The notes under the pieces are model-generated. The model was not told the DNA's origin and did not search any database. It worked only from the letters and a program-made list of their open reading frames with translations. The position numbers and the translations under genes were made by a program. 64,000 bases of DNA from Sphingomonas glacialis (GTDB lineage: Bacteria; Pseudomonadota; Alphaproteobacteria; Sphingomonadales; Sphingomonadaceae), in the NCBI RefSeq assembly GCF_014653575.1, contig NZ_BNAQ01000001.1:248001-312000 (forward strand), in the 5' to 3' direction. Positions 8,811-18,254 of the stretch are shown here, one piece after another; position 1 is the stretch's first letter, and every line of letters starts with the position of its first letter.

Positions 8811-11171
8811 ATGTCCGATCCCCTTTCCCCCGAACAGGTCGCGGCGCTCGACGCGTATTGGCGCGCGGCGAACTATCTTTCGGTCGGGCAGATCTATTTG
8901 CGCGGCAATCCGTTGCTCGAACAGCCGCTCAGCCTCGCCGACATCAAGCCGCGCTTGCTCGGCCATTGGGGCACGACGCCTGGCCTCAATTTCATCTACG
9001 CGCACCTCAACCGGCTGATCGTCGCGAACGATCTCGACATGATCTATATCATCGGACCGGGGCATGGCGGCCCCGGACTGGTCGCCAATGCCTATCTCGA
9101 AGGCTCCTACACCGAGCATTATCCGGCGATCGAGCGCAGCCGCAGCGGCATGGAGCGGCTGTTCCGCCAATTCTCCTGGCCGGGCGGGATCCCGAGCCAT
9201 GTCTCGCCCGAATGCCCGGGGTCGATCCACGAAGGCGGCGAGCTCGGTTATTCGCTCGCCCATGCGTATGGCGCGGCGTTCGACAATCCCGACCTGATCG
9301 TCACTTGCGTCGTCGGCGATGGCGAAGCCGAGACCGGGCCGCTCGCCGCGAGCTGGCACAGCAACAAGTTCCTCAACCCGGCGCGCGACGGCGCGGTGCT
9401 GCCGATCCTCCACCTCAACGGCTTCAAGATCGCCAACCCGACGATCCTCGCGCGGATCGGCAAGAGCGAACTGACCGAGCTGCTCCACGGCTATGGCCAC
9501 GAACCGTATTTCGTCGAAGGCGACGACCCCGCGTTGCTCCACCAGCAGATGGCCGCGACGCTCGACACGGTGCTGCGTGCGATCAAGACGATCCAGGCCG
9601 ATGCGCGCGAAGCCCCCGCCACTTCCCACGGACGCCCGCGCTGGCCGATGATCGTGCTGCGGACGCCGAAGGGCTGGACCGGCCCCAAGATCGTCGATGG
9701 TTTGCCCGTCGAAGGCACATGGCGGGCGCATCAAGTCCCGATCGCCAATTTCAAGAAGCCCGAGCATATCGGCCAGCTCGACGCCTGGATGCGCAGCTAT
9801 CGCCCGGCCGAGCTGTTCGACGCGAACGGCAAGATCACCGAGGCGATCTCGGCGGTCGCCCCGACCGGGCATCGCCGGATGAGCTCGAACCCGCACGCCA
9901 ATGGCGGCGCGCTGCTCCAGCCGCTGTCGCTGCCCGACTTCCGCGACTTCGCCATCGCGCTCACCGCTCCCGGCGCGGTCGAGGCCGAAGCGACGCGCGT
10001 GCTCGGCCAGTATCTGCGCGAGGTGATGCGGCTCAATCTCGACAGCCGGAACTTCCGCCTGTTCGGGCCCGACGAAACCGCCTCGAACCGGCTCGACGCG
10101 GTCTATGACGTGTCGGGCAAGGCGTGGATGGCCGATGTCGAAACGGTCGACGTCAACCTGAGCCCGAGCGGGCGCGTGATGGAAGTGCTGAGCGAGCATC
10201 TCTGCCAGGGTTGGCTCGAGGGGTATCTGCTCACCGGTCGGCACGGCTTCTTTTCGTGCTACGAGGCGTTTGCCCACATCGTCGATTCGATGCTCAACCA
10301 GCATGCCAAATGGCTCAAGGTCAGCCGCAAGATCGCGTGGCGGCGCCCGATCGCCTCGCTCAACTATCTGCTCACCTCGCACGTCTGGCGGCAGGACCAT
10401 AATGGCCTGTCGCACCAAGACCCGGGCTTTATCGACCAGGTCGCCAACAAGACCTCCGATATCGCGCGCATCTACCTCCCGCCCGACGCCAATTGCCTGC
10501 TGTCGGTGGCGGATCACTGCTTGCGCAGTCGCGACTACGTGAATTTGATCGTCGCGGGCAAGCAGCCAGAGTGGCAATGGCTCGGTATCGATGAGGCGGT
10601 GCGGCATTGCACCGCGGGCGCGGGGATCTGGCACTGGGCGGGCGTGCAGGACGACGCGCCCGATGTCGTGATGGCGTGCGCGGGCGACGTGCCGACGCTC
10701 GAGGCGCTGGCGGCGGTGATGCTGCTGCGCGAGCAAGTCCCCGACATCCGCATCCGCTTCGTCAACGTCGTCGACCTGATGGTGCTCGAGCCGAGCGATC
10801 AACATCCGCACGGACTCGACGATCACGCCTTCGATGCGCTGTTCACCACCGACACGCCGGTGATCTTCGCGTTTCACGGCTTTCCGGCGACGATCCACAC
10901 GCTGACCTATCGCCGCACCAACCACCCCAACATCCACGTCCGCGGCTTCAAGCAGGAGGGCACGACGACGACGCCGTTCGACATGGTCGTGCTCAACGAT
11001 CTCGACCGCTATCGCCTCGCGCTCGACGCAATCGAGCGGATCCCGCGGTTGAAGGCGCAAGTGCCGGCGGCGCGCGACCGCTATTGGGCGGCGATCGAAC
11101 GCCACAAGCTCTACATCGCCGAAAATGGCGAGGATCTGCCCGAGATCCTGGACTGGCGCTGGTCGGCGTGA
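8811..11171 (+). CDS. xfp: phosphoketolase
   Basis: A 786-residue thiamine-diphosphate enzyme of the XFP family, full length. It splits xylulose 5-phosphate (and often fructose 6-phosphate) with phosphate into acetyl-phosphate plus a triose or tetrose phosphate. Conserved segments are [18 protein letters not shown], the ThDP/metal motif [25 protein letters not shown], and [20 protein letters not shown] in the second half, with the XFP C-terminal domain after about residue 600. The ATG has GGAG upstream. The stop overlaps the acetate kinase GTG start (GTGA), so acetyl-phosphate producer and consumer are coupled: one ATP per acetyl-phosphate without oxidative steps. Confidence 0.96.
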   Translation: MSDPLSPEQVAALDAYWRAANYLSVGQIYLRGNPLLEQPLSLADIKPRLLGHWGTTPGLNFIYAHLNRLIVANDLDMIYIIGPGHGGPGLVANAYLEGSYTEHYPAIERSRSGMERLFRQFSWPGGIPSHVSPECPGSIHEGGELGYSLAHAYGAAFDNPDLIVTCVVGDGEAETGPLAASWHSNKFLNPARDGAVLPILHLNGFKIANPTILARIGKSELTELLHGYGHEPYFVEGDDPALLHQQMAATLDTVLRAIKTIQADAREAPATSHGRPRWPMIVLRTPKGWTGPKIVDGLPVEGTWRAHQVPIANFKKPEHIGQLDAWMRSYRPAELFDANGKITEAISAVAPTGHRRMSSNPHANGGALLQPLSLPDFRDFAIALTAPGAVEAEATRVLGQYLREVMRLNLDSRNFRLFGPDETASNRLDAVYDVSGKAWMADVETVDVNLSPSGRVMEVLSEHLCQGWLEGYLLTGRHGFFSCYEAFAHIVDSMLNQHAKWLKVSRKIAWRRPIASLNYLLTSHVWRQDHNGLSHQDPGFIDQVANKTSDIARIYLPPDANCLLSVADHCLRSRDYVNLIVAGKQPEWQWLGIDEAVRHCTAGAGIWHWAGVQDDAPDVVMACAGDVPTLEALAAVMLLREQVPDIRIRFVNVVDLMVLEPSDQHPHGLDDHAFDALFTTDTPVIFAFHGFPATIHTLTYRRTNHPNIHVRGFKQEGTTTTPFDMVVLNDLDRYRLALDAIERIPRLKAQVPAARDRYWAAIERHKLYIAENGEDLPEILDWRWSA

Positions 11172-12388
11172 CTGCTGCCGGCGAAAGCGCGGGCACGGTG
11201 ATCCTGACCTTCAATGGGGGATCGTCGTCGCTCAAGTTCGGGCTGTTCGATGTCGCCGGAGCCAAGGCCGAGCCGCTGCTGACGGGAGAGATCGAGACCG
11301 AGGGCGGCGGTGCGGTTCGGCTGCATGCAGCTTCCGCCACCGGACGCTTCCATGTCGATCACTCGCTCGGCGAGGCCGCGCCAGGATCGTGGATCGGCCA
11401 CGTCGTCGATGTGCTCGAACGCTCGGACCTTCCAGCACCGGCCGCGATCGGGCATCGCCTCGTGCACGGTGGGCCGCGCTTGCTCGCGCCGGTGCTGATC
11501 GACGATGCGGTGCTCGATCAGCTTGAAAGCGTCCGTAGCTTCGCGCCAGTCCATATCCCCGCCGCGCTGGCGACGATCCGTGTCGCGCAAGGACATTTCC
11601 CAGGTTGCCCGCAGATCGCGTGTTTCGACACCAGTTTTCACACGACGATGCCGGCGGTGGCGAGCACGCTCCCGCTCCCCAAGGCACTGCGCGATCGGGG
11701 AGTACGGCGCTACGGCTTCCACGGCCTCTCGTGTGAATCGATCGTTCGGCACCTCGGGCCGGCTTTGCCCGAGCGGCTGATCATCGCGCATCTCGGCAAT
11801 GGCGCGAGCGTCACCGCGGTGCGCGCCGGCCGTTCGATCGACACCAGCATGGGGCTGACCCCGACCGGCGGGCTGATCATGGGGCGGCGCACCGGCGACC
11901 TCGATCCCGGCATCCTCCTGCATTTGCTGCGCGACTGCGGCTACACGCCCGCGACGCTCGCCACGCTGGTCGACCGCGAGAGCGGAATGCTCGGCATATC
12001 GGGGATCGACAGTGATTTGCGCAGGCTCAACGCCGCCGCGCCGACCGAGCCCGACGCCGCGCTTGCGATCGCGATGTTCGGGCACTCGCTCGCCAAGATG
12101 CTCGCCGCGATGGCGTGTTCGCTCGGTGGGGTCGACATGATCGTCTTCACTGGCGGGATCGGCGAGCATGATTGCGGGGTGCGAGCGACCGCCGCGACGG
12201 CGCTCTCCTGGATGGGAGTCGCGCTCGATCCCGCCCGCAATGCCGCTGGCGCCGAGACGATCAGCGGCGATTCCTCGCGCGTCGTGCTCCGCGTGCTCGC
12301 CGCGCAGGAGGACGCGCAGATCGCGCTGCACAGTGCCGACTTGCTCGGCGCGAGCAACCGCTCACTCCGCGACGACGAGCCCGTCTAG
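11168..12388 (+). CDS. ackA: acetate kinase
   Basis: A 406-residue acetate kinase, converting acetyl-phosphate and ADP to acetate and ATP. Family motifs are visible: [19 protein letters not shown] at the N-terminus, [44 protein letters not shown], and FTGGIGEHD near the C-terminus. The start is taken as GTG at 11168 overlapping the xfp stop; a GTG at 11198 (ten codons later) is the alternative. The C-terminal 27 bases overlap the convergent quinone reductase gene. With xfp it forms a phosphoketolase-acetate ATP-yielding bypass. Confidence 0.95.
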   Translation: MTAAGESAGTVILTFNGGSSSLKFGLFDVAGAKAEPLLTGEIETEGGGAVRLHAASATGRFHVDHSLGEAAPGSWIGHVVDVLERSDLPAPAAIGHRLVHGGPRLLAPVLIDDAVLDQLESVRSFAPVHIPAALATIRVAQGHFPGCPQIACFDTSFHTTMPAVASTLPLPKALRDRGVRRYGFHGLSCESIVRHLGPALPERLIIAHLGNGASVTAVRAGRSIDTSMGLTPTGGLIMGRRTGDLDPGILLHLLRDCGYTPATLATLVDRESGMLGISGIDSDLRRLNAAAPTEPDAALAIAMFGHSLAKMLAAMACSLGGVDMIVFTGGIGEHDCGVRATAATALSWMGVALDPARNAAGAETISGDSSRVVLRVLAAQEDAQIALHSADLLGASNRSLRDDEPV

Positions 12389-13000
12389 CGCCCGAACGAT
12401 CGCGCGCGCCTGGCCGCGGACTTCCTCAAGGTGGCGCCGCGCCCAGCCCGGCTCCATGTCGGGGGTAATATGGCCGAAATGCACGTGCCGCGACGGCGCC
12501 ATCGCAAAGGCGTGTTCGATATAATGGTCGAACGCCTGGGTCAGCGCGCGCAACTGGCCCATCTCGTCGAGCCATATCTCCTTCAGGCCCGAGGTCGTGA
12601 AACTGAGCAATTGCTTGCCCGCCAGCACGCCCTTGGCGGTACCCTCGTAGACCGCGTCGGGCAGCACCCCGCTGCCGAGCACACGCTCGACATAGCCCTT
12701 GAGCATCGCCGGTGGCCCACCGAACCAGATCGGATAGACGAGGACGAAGACGTCGCTGTCCTTGAGCACCGCGAGCTCTTCGGCGACGTCGGCAAACTGG
12801 CGCTCGCCTGGCCCCGGGCGCTCGGCCGATTTCAGCACGGGATGGAACCCTATCGCATAGAGATCGCGGACGATCACCTCATGGCCTTGCTCGCGCACCG
12901 TCGCGCTATACGCTGCGGCCATCGCTGCGTTGAAGCTGTCCTGCTCGGGATGGCAGAGGATGACGACGTGCCGCGGTGGCTTGGAACGAGTGTCAGGCAT
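12362..13000 (-). CDS. flavodoxin-fold NAD(P)H:quinone reductase-like protein (copy 1)
   Basis: A 212-residue Flavodoxin_2 family protein (NQO/MdaB-like). Features are HVVILCHPEQDSFNAAMA, a phosphate-binding start like NQO proteins, then VRDLYAIGFHPVL, and the FMN/FAD-contact segment VLVYPIWFGGPPAMLKGYVERV. Family members do two-electron reduction of quinones using NAD(P)H. It is a paralogue of the protein at 17445-18134: both share RDLYA(I/M)GF, the YP-W-G-PPA--KGY segment and a GHVHF-like motif near the C-terminus. The repeat box at 13049-13064 lies about 50 bases upstream of its start. Confidence 0.88.
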   Translation of the reverse strand: MPDTRSKPPRHVVILCHPEQDSFNAAMAAAYSATVREQGHEVIVRDLYAIGFHPVLKSAERPGPGERQFADVAEELAVLKDSDVFVLVYPIWFGGPPAMLKGYVERVLGSGVLPDAVYEGTAKGVLAGKQLLSFTTSGLKEIWLDEMGQLRALTQAFDHYIEHAFAMAPSRHVHFGHITPDMEPGWARRHLEEVRGQARAIVRALDGLVVAE

Positions 13001-13048
13001 GCGAGATCTCCTTGTAAACGCGATACCCTGCGGTGCTGGACCGCGCGC

Positions 13049-13064
13049 TACGGGATTCTACGGA
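13049..13064 (-). promoter_or_regulatory. direct repeat TCCGTA-N4-CCCGTA upstream of quinone reductase 1
   Basis: Read on the minus strand, two CCGTA half-sites are spaced ten bases apart, one helical turn, as TCCGTA-GAAT-CCCGTA. The box ends about 49 bases before the start of the quinone reductase, in the position expected of an activator site next to a -35 region. The same arrangement occurs at 17291-17306. Confidence 0.5.
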
Positions 13065-13081
13065 GGACCGCGCGGATGCGT

Positions 13082-13876
13082 TCAGTGGCTCAGCACCAGC
13101 GGCAGTTTGCAAATGCCCAGCATCCGCTTGGTCACCCCGCCGAACGTCTCGAGCAGGCGACCGTGGGTGTAGCCCCCCATCAGGATGTAATCGGCGTTGA
13201 AGCGTTCGGCTTCGGCCTCGATCAAACGGTCGGGGGCGGTTAGTCCATCGTCGATCGTCCGGATGGTCGCGTGGATGCCATGACGCGAAAGATATTCCGC
13301 CGCCTCGGTCGGCTCGGTGCGCTCGCCGCCATCGCGCGCCATGAAGATCTCGACCGCGTCGGCAAGCGCCAGCAGCGGCACGCAAGCCCGCAGCGTCGCG
13401 GCTGCCGATCCCTGACCATCCCAGGCGATCAGCACGCGCGCGAGCGCAAGCCGCGTCAGCGTGTCGGGCACCGCAACGATCGGCGTGCGCGCTTGCATCA
13501 GCACGCGGCTCGCGACGTCTCGCATGTCGGGATCGCGGTCATCGGTGAGCTTGCGGCTCAGGACGATCAGGTCGGCGAGCTTCGCCACGTCGAGCACCGA
13601 GTCGGCAAGGGGCCCAGTCGCGTCGGTCCAATCCCAGCGTACATCCTCGCGGGCGAGCCGCGCGACGATTTCGGTCTTGTTTTCGGATTCGCGAGTCCGT
13701 TCGTCCTCGAGCAGGCCGACCGCGGCGATGCCATAATAATCACCGTTGAGCGTTGCCGGAACCACGACGTCGACGCACGACAAATGGCCGTCGAGCGCAC
13801 GGGTCAGATCGAGCGCAGCCTGGATCCGCGATTCCTGCCCGGTATCATCGTGCACGAGCAATAGAACATTCTTCAT
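13082..13876 (-). CDS. tandem universal stress protein
   Basis: A 264-residue protein made of two UspA-type halves. The first starts MKNVLLLVHDDTG and has a degenerate ATP loop. The second (from about residue 140, starting ARVLIAWDGQGSA) ends with the motif ILMGGYTHGRLLETFGGVTK, close to the GxxGxxxxxxxG-S/T nucleotide loop but with K in place of the usual S-V. Such tandem proteins are typically induced by oxygen limitation or growth arrest. AGGGAGG lies a few bases before the ATG at 13876. It follows cydC by 28 bases on the same strand, and a CCGTA box lies in the cydC 3' end about 60 bases upstream. Confidence 0.9.
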   Translation of the reverse strand: MKNVLLLVHDDTGQESRIQAALDLTRALDGHLSCVDVVVPATLNGDYYGIAAVGLLEDERTRESENKTEIVARLAREDVRWDWTDATGPLADSVLDVAKLADLIVLSRKLTDDRDPDMRDVASRVLMQARTPIVAVPDTLTRLALARVLIAWDGQGSAAATLRACVPLLALADAVEIFMARDGGERTEPTEAAEYLSRHGIHATIRTIDDGLTAPDRLIEAEAERFNADYILMGGYTHGRLLETFGGVTKRMLGICKLPLVLSH

Positions 13877-13904
13877 CGCCGCCTCCCTTGATGGTGATGC
13901 GACG

Positions 13905-15566
13905 CTATGCGGCGGCGGCACCCGCCGATATCGGGAAACCTACGGATACGCGCGGCGGACCGCCCGGCAGCGCCCACCCTGGCACGTCGAGCGATACGAC
14001 TTGGTCGCAGAATGCGGCAAACGCCGACCGGTGGCTGACCAGCAACAGCCCTTGCCGCGTTCTCGTCAGGCGGGCGGCGAGGCGCGCTATAACCACCTCC
14101 TCGGTCGCGGCGTCGAGCCCTTCGCTCGGCTCGTCGAGCACCAGCCACGACGCCGGGCGGAGATAGGCCCGCGCGAGCGCAAGCCGCCGCCGTTCGCCAC
14201 CCGACAGCCGCGCACCGTTCTCGCCGATCCAGCTGTCGAGCCCCTGCGGCAAACCATGTACCCGCATGTCGAGCGCGGCATCGTGAAGCGCCTGCCAGAG
14301 CGCCGCCTCGTCGGCCTGCGCACAGCCTAGGAGCAGATTGTCGCGGACGGTTCCCGACAGCAAAGCCGCGTCCTGCGGCACCCAGCCGAAGATCTCGCGG
14401 CGGAGGTCGCTCGCGATATCGACGAGGTCGCGATCGTCGAACCAGACCTGTCCGCGCTCGCCGGGGCGAAGGCCGAGCAGCGTCTCGACCAAGCGTGTCT
14501 TGCCGGCTCCCGAACGTCCGGCAAGCTGGACTCGTGCGCCGGGAAGCAGCGGGCCATCGGCAAGCGCAAAGGTAATCGATGGCCACGCGACCGCCAGTTG
14601 GCGTGTCGATGATAGTGATCCGCCGTCGAGCAGTGCGCCCAGCCGCGCCTCCGCCTCGCGGACTGCGCCGCGCTGCGCCAGGCTTCGCACCAACGGTGCG
14701 GCGCCATCGATCGTCATCGCCGCGGCGAGCGCGGCCAGCGCCATCACTGCCGCACCATGCCCCCGCGCAAGCACGACCACCGCACCCGCAGCGACCGCGA
14801 TCGCCACTGCCTGCGCCAGTTCGAACCAGCCCAGCACCGCAGCTTGCGCTTCGACGGCGTCCCCGAGTGTCTCGCTCCGTTCGGCAATTCGCGCCGCGGC
14901 CCAGCCTTCGAGGGCGTAACAGCGGAGCTCAGCAGCGGCGGCAGCCTGTGCGGCGAGCTCGTCCTTCAACGCCCCGGTCGCGCGTTGCACCGCCCGCCCC
15001 GGTGCCTCCAGTGCGGTCGCGAGCCGATCTGCGACGAGGAGCAGCGTGCCGAGGCACGCGAGTGTCGCCGCCGCCGCCCACCCGCCCAGGACCGTCAGGC
15101 CCACCCCTGCAACCGCCGCCGCAGCCATTCCCCACGGCGCCGACGCCATTGCAAAGCGCGTCTCGATCACGCCGACGTCCTGGACGATCCGTGCCGTCGC
15201 CTCGCCCGTCGAGAAGGACAGCGCGCGCGCCACCGGTGCCGCCGCGATCGCGCGAAAGAGCGCCGGGCGGACTCGCGCGAGCGCGCCGAACGCCGCCTCG
15301 TGGCTGGCGAGACGCTCGCCATAACGGGCACCGGTCCGCACGATCGCCAGCAAACGAATCCCTGCGCTCGGCAACATATAGTTGAACCCCTGCGCGACGA
15401 CTGGTCCGGCGAGCCCGGCGATCGCCGCGGCGGTAAGGAACCATCCCGAAAGCCCGAGCAACAGCACGGAAGCCGCCGCGACCAGCGCCGCATAGCCCGC
15501 CGCGCGAACGAGCATCGGCCGTTGGCGGAGGCGCTGTTCGGCCAGCAACGCGTCGAGCGCGGTCAC
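13905..15566 (-). CDS. cydC: thiol reductant ABC exporter, CydC subunit
   Basis: A 553-residue fused permease-ATPase of the CydC type. Six hydrophobic helices fill roughly the first 300 residues. The ATPase part shows Walker A GRSGAGKTR, signature LSGGERRRLALARA and Walker B WLVLDEPSEGLD, then the switch VSHRS. CydDC exports cysteine and glutathione to the periplasm and is needed for cytochrome bd and c-type cytochrome maturation. The start is GTG at 15566, overlapping the cydD stop (GTGA). No cydAB genes lie next to it here. Confidence 0.88.
   Translation of the reverse strand: MTALDALLAEQRLRQRPMLVRAAGYAALVAAASVLLLGLSGWFLTAAAIAGLAGPVVAQGFNYMLPSAGIRLLAIVRTGARYGERLASHEAAFGALARVRPALFRAIAAAPVARALSFSTGEATARIVQDVGVIETRFAMASAPWGMAAAAVAGVGLTVLGGWAAAATLACLGTLLLVADRLATALEAPGRAVQRATGALKDELAAQAAAAAELRCYALEGWAAARIAERSETLGDAVEAQAAVLGWFELAQAVAIAVAAGAVVVLARGHGAAVMALAALAAAMTIDGAAPLVRSLAQRGAVREAEARLGALLDGGSLSSTRQLAVAWPSITFALADGPLLPGARVQLAGRSGAGKTRLVETLLGLRPGERGQVWFDDRDLVDIASDLRREIFGWVPQDAALLSGTVRDNLLLGCAQADEAALWQALHDAALDMRVHGLPQGLDSWIGENGARLSGGERRRLALARAYLRPASWLVLDEPSEGLDAATEEVVIARLAARLTRTRQGLLLVSHRSAFAAFCDQVVSLDVPGWALPGGPPRVSVGFPISAGAAAA
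13929..13947 (-). promoter_or_regulatory. degenerate CCGTA box upstream of the universal stress protein
   Basis: On the minus strand TCCGTA is followed after five bases by CCCGATA, a weaker form of the TCCGTA-N4-CCCGTA boxes at 13049 and 17291. It lies inside the end of cydC, 55-70 bases before the usp start, the same distance as the box in front of quinone reductase 1. It could give usp its own promoter within the operon, but chance is possible. Confidence 0.3.
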
Positions 15567-17221
15567 GCGTGCGGCTCCAGCGAGACCGTCCGGTCGGCGA
15601 TCGCCGCGAGCGCGGCGCTGTGGGTCGCTATGATCACGGTGCGTCCGCGGCACGCCGTGCGGATCGTTTCGATCAGCGCCGCTTCGGCGACCGGATCGAG
15701 ATGCGCGGTCGGTTCGTCGAGCAACAGCACCGTGCTCGGCTTGAGCAGCGCGCGCGCGAGCGCGATGCGCCGGATCTCGCCGCCCGACAATCCGCCGCCA
15801 CGCGCGTCGATCGGCGCGTCGAGCCCACGCACCGCAAGCATCGGCCCGAGCCCCGCGCGCCGCGCTGCATGCTCGATCTCGCGCGCCGTCGCGGCCGGCC
15901 AGGCGAGCGCAATATTCGCACGCAGCGTCCCCGTGATGATCAACGGCGTCTGCCCGACCCAGGCGGAGGCCGGCGCCAGCGTAACACCCTCACCAAGCGC
16001 GACACCGTCGACCGTCACGCGTCCCGCGCTCAGCGGCGCCAGCCCGAGGAGGAGATGCAGCAGACTGCTCTTGCCGCTCCCCGACGGGCCGAGCACTGCG
16101 ACGATCGTCCCCGGCGCGATATCGAGCGAGAAATCACGGATCGCCGGTGTATCGGTTCCGGCATAAGCGATCGCCACATCCGTGAGCGTGATCCGTGGCG
16201 CGGTTTCGGGCGCGCGCTGGGCGACCGGCGCGGTCGAGGGGGCGAACAGCGCATCGGGGAAGCGCTCGACCGCGGTCTGTGCGGCTTGCTTGTCATGATA
16301 GGCGGCGGCGAGCCGGCGCATCGGCAAATAGAATTCGGGCGCCAGCGCCAACACGAAGAACGCTCGCGCCAGATCGAGCTTTTCTGGCACCGGAAACGGC
16401 AGCAATCCGAGCACGTTGAACCCGGCATAGACCGCCACCAGCGCCACCGACAGCGCGGCGAAGAATTCGAGCGCGCCAGACGACAGGAACGCGACACGCA
16501 GGACGCGCATCGTGCGCCGCGCCACTTCTTCCGAAGCGCGCGCCAGTCGTTCGGCTTCACGCTGTTCCCCGCCGAACGCGAGCAGGATCGGCAAGGCGCG
16601 GATGCGATCGGCGAACAGGCCCGAAAGCCGCGACATCGCACCGAACTGCCGCCGCGATTCGTCAGCGGCGGCCCCGCCTGCAAGAATCATCGCAGCAAGG
16701 AAGGGGATGAGCGTGACGACGAGGATCGCCGCCGCGATCGGACTGGCGAGCGCGGCGGCGGCGATCACCAGGAGCGGCGCCAATCCAGCCGTCGCGCGTG
16801 CCGGAAGGAAGCGCGCGACATAGCCATCTGTCGCCTCGACCTCATCGACGCACGTGGCCAGCAGGGTGCCCGTCGTCGCGTGCCCGCCCGGCGCGCGCGC
16901 CAGCAGATCCGTGACGAGCGCGGCGCGGAGCGTTCGCTTGGTCCGCCGCGCCGCGTCCGCGCCGACGCGCGCCGCAAGCAGCGCACATACCCCGCGCGCG
17001 CAGCCTGCGCCGACGAGCAGCGCCAACCACGGCAGCATCGCGCTCAGCCCTGCCGGAACGTGCACCACCGCGCCCGCGAGACCGCCAGCGAACGCGATCC
17101 CCGCCACCGTATCGCCAAGCAGCAAAACCGTCGGAGGCCAGAGCCGCACCGTGGGAGGAACGATCGACTTGAGCCGCAGCACAACACTGACGGGATCGGG
17201 CTGCGTGGGGATCGAGTACAT
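15563..17221 (-). CDS. cydD: thiol reductant ABC exporter, CydD subunit
   Basis: A 552-residue ABC half-transporter, the partner of CydC. The transmembrane region contains the family's conserved TRRTKRTLRAALVTDLL-like coupling segment and DEVEATDGYVARFLPA. The ATPase has Walker A GPSGSGKSS, signature LSGGEIRRIALARALL and Walker B VLLLDEPTAHLD. CydD and CydC form one heterodimeric exporter of low-molecular-weight thiols. The ATG at 17221 starts MYSIPTQPD. It is the first gene of the minus-strand unit cydD-cydC-usp and is divergent from the second quinone reductase across a 223-base control region. Confidence 0.9.
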   Translation of the reverse strand: MYSIPTQPDPVSVVLRLKSIVPPTVRLWPPTVLLLGDTVAGIAFAGGLAGAVVHVPAGLSAMLPWLALLVGAGCARGVCALLAARVGADAARRTKRTLRAALVTDLLARAPGGHATTGTLLATCVDEVEATDGYVARFLPARATAGLAPLLVIAAAALASPIAAAILVVTLIPFLAAMILAGGAAADESRRQFGAMSRLSGLFADRIRALPILLAFGGEQREAERLARASEEVARRTMRVLRVAFLSSGALEFFAALSVALVAVYAGFNVLGLLPFPVPEKLDLARAFFVLALAPEFYLPMRRLAAAYHDKQAAQTAVERFPDALFAPSTAPVAQRAPETAPRITLTDVAIAYAGTDTPAIRDFSLDIAPGTIVAVLGPSGSGKSSLLHLLLGLAPLSAGRVTVDGVALGEGVTLAPASAWVGQTPLIITGTLRANIALAWPAATAREIEHAARRAGLGPMLAVRGLDAPIDARGGGLSGGEIRRIALARALLKPSTVLLLDEPTAHLDPVAEAALIETIRTACRGRTVIIATHSAALAAIADRTVSLEPHA

Positions 17222-17290
17222 CGCGATAGCCTAGCGAGCGTCATCGCACCGGCGAATACGCAATACCCCTCACCGCCGTCGGGCATCGGA

Positions 17291-17311
17291 TCCGTATAGA
17301 CCCGTATAGCG
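17291..17311. promoter_or_regulatory. tandem CCGTATAG box between cydD and quinone reductase 2
   Basis: Reads TCCGTATAGA directly followed by CCCGTATAGC, i.e. two copies of CCGTATAG with a ten-base period. CCCGTATAGCG is identical to the sequence at the xfp box. The element is about 70 bases from the cydD start and about 135 bases from the start of the quinone reductase gene, so it could act on both. Confidence 0.5.
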
Positions 17312-17444
17312 TACCGATGAACGCGTGTGCTTCGATGGGTCAGCAAAGGAGCGAGCCCATGCCAAACCGCACACCCCGCGACGCCGCCCGTTGGCCCAGA
17401 TCAGCACCGGAAAAGGGAGCCGCAGCGATCGGGCGGGGCTCGCT

Positions 17445-18134
17445 ATGACACACGGCGCGACGCCCGCTGCCCAGCAAGCGGCCCTTCGTCATGTCGTCGT
17501 GCTCGGTTCTCCGGGCGCCGGCAGCTTCACCACCGCCGTCGCGCAGGCATATTGCGACGAAGTTCGCGCCTGTGGCCAGGAGGCGGAAATCCGCGATCTC
17601 TATGCGATGGGGTTTAACGCGCTGCTCGCCAATTCCGAACGGCCGACCGCGCCGGACTATCGGCAGCCCGCCGATGTCGCGGCCGAACTCGCCGTGCTTG
17701 AGACCGCGGCGGTCATCAGCTTCGTCTACCCGCTGTGGGTCGGCATGCCGCCCGCGATCATCAAGGGCTATATCGATCGTGTGCTGGGCGCGGGTTTCGA
17801 AGAGCCCGAACGGCGCTCGGGCGACCGGATATCGACACTTCGCGGCAAACGCTTGCTCAGCTTCAGCGCTTCCGCCTCTACCCGGCCCTGGCTTGAGGAA
17901 CATGGCCAGTGGACCTCGATCCGGCAGGGCATCGACAGCTATCTCTCGACGGTCTTCGAATTGGTCGATGGCGGACATGTCCATTTCGACTCGATCGTCG
18001 AGGGCGTATCGGAGTCCTATGTCCGCCAGTGCCTCGCCGATGTGCGCGAAGTCGCGCGGCGGACGTGCGCCGCTGTCCTGAGCGAACGCCATGCCCGCCA
18101 AAACGACGCGCGCCGCTTGCAGCTTTCACACTAA
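17445..18134 (+). CDS. flavodoxin-fold NAD(P)H:quinone reductase-like protein (copy 2)
   Basis: A 229-residue Flavodoxin_2 family protein, paralogous to 12362-13000. The family segments are HVVVLGSPGAGSFTTAVAQAY, IRDLYAMGFNALL, and FVYPLWVGMPPAIIKGYIDRVLG. The N-terminal loop has GSPGAGSF where copy 1 has CHPEQDSF, so cofactor or substrate binding may differ. The ATG at 17445 is preceded by a GGCGGGG stretch; in-frame starts further upstream would add a low-complexity leader. It is divergent from cydD and lies before the FixJ-type regulator. Confidence 0.85.
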   Translation: MTHGATPAAQQAALRHVVVLGSPGAGSFTTAVAQAYCDEVRACGQEAEIRDLYAMGFNALLANSERPTAPDYRQPADVAAELAVLETAAVISFVYPLWVGMPPAIIKGYIDRVLGAGFEEPERRSGDRISTLRGKRLLSFSASASTRPWLEEHGQWTSIRQGIDSYLSTVFELVDGGHVHFDSIVEGVSESYVRQCLADVREVARRTCAAVLSERHARQNDARRLQLSH

Positions 18135-18161
18135 GGAAAAGACAGAACTCGAACGTGGCGG

Positions 18162-18176
18162 GTCAATCGTGTCAAT
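18162..18176 (+). promoter_or_regulatory. direct repeat GTCAAT-N3-GTCAAT upstream of the FixJ-type regulator
   Basis: Two copies of GTCAAT, nine bases apart, in the short gap between the quinone reductase and the response regulator. They resemble half-sites of FNR/FixK-type boxes (TTGAC/GTCAA) but are arranged as a direct repeat, so assignment to that family is weak. Confidence 0.25.
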
Positions 18177-18254
18177 TAGCAGCGGGGGCAGGCACGGGAT
18201 GGCGCCGCCGCCGCATCCGGCCTAGGCTGCTGCGCGGCGGACGGAGTCGAAAAG

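Noticed and set aside
18162..18176. FNR/FixK box
   Set aside because: Half-sites are in direct, not inverted, arrangement and the TTGAT-N4-ATCAA consensus is not met.
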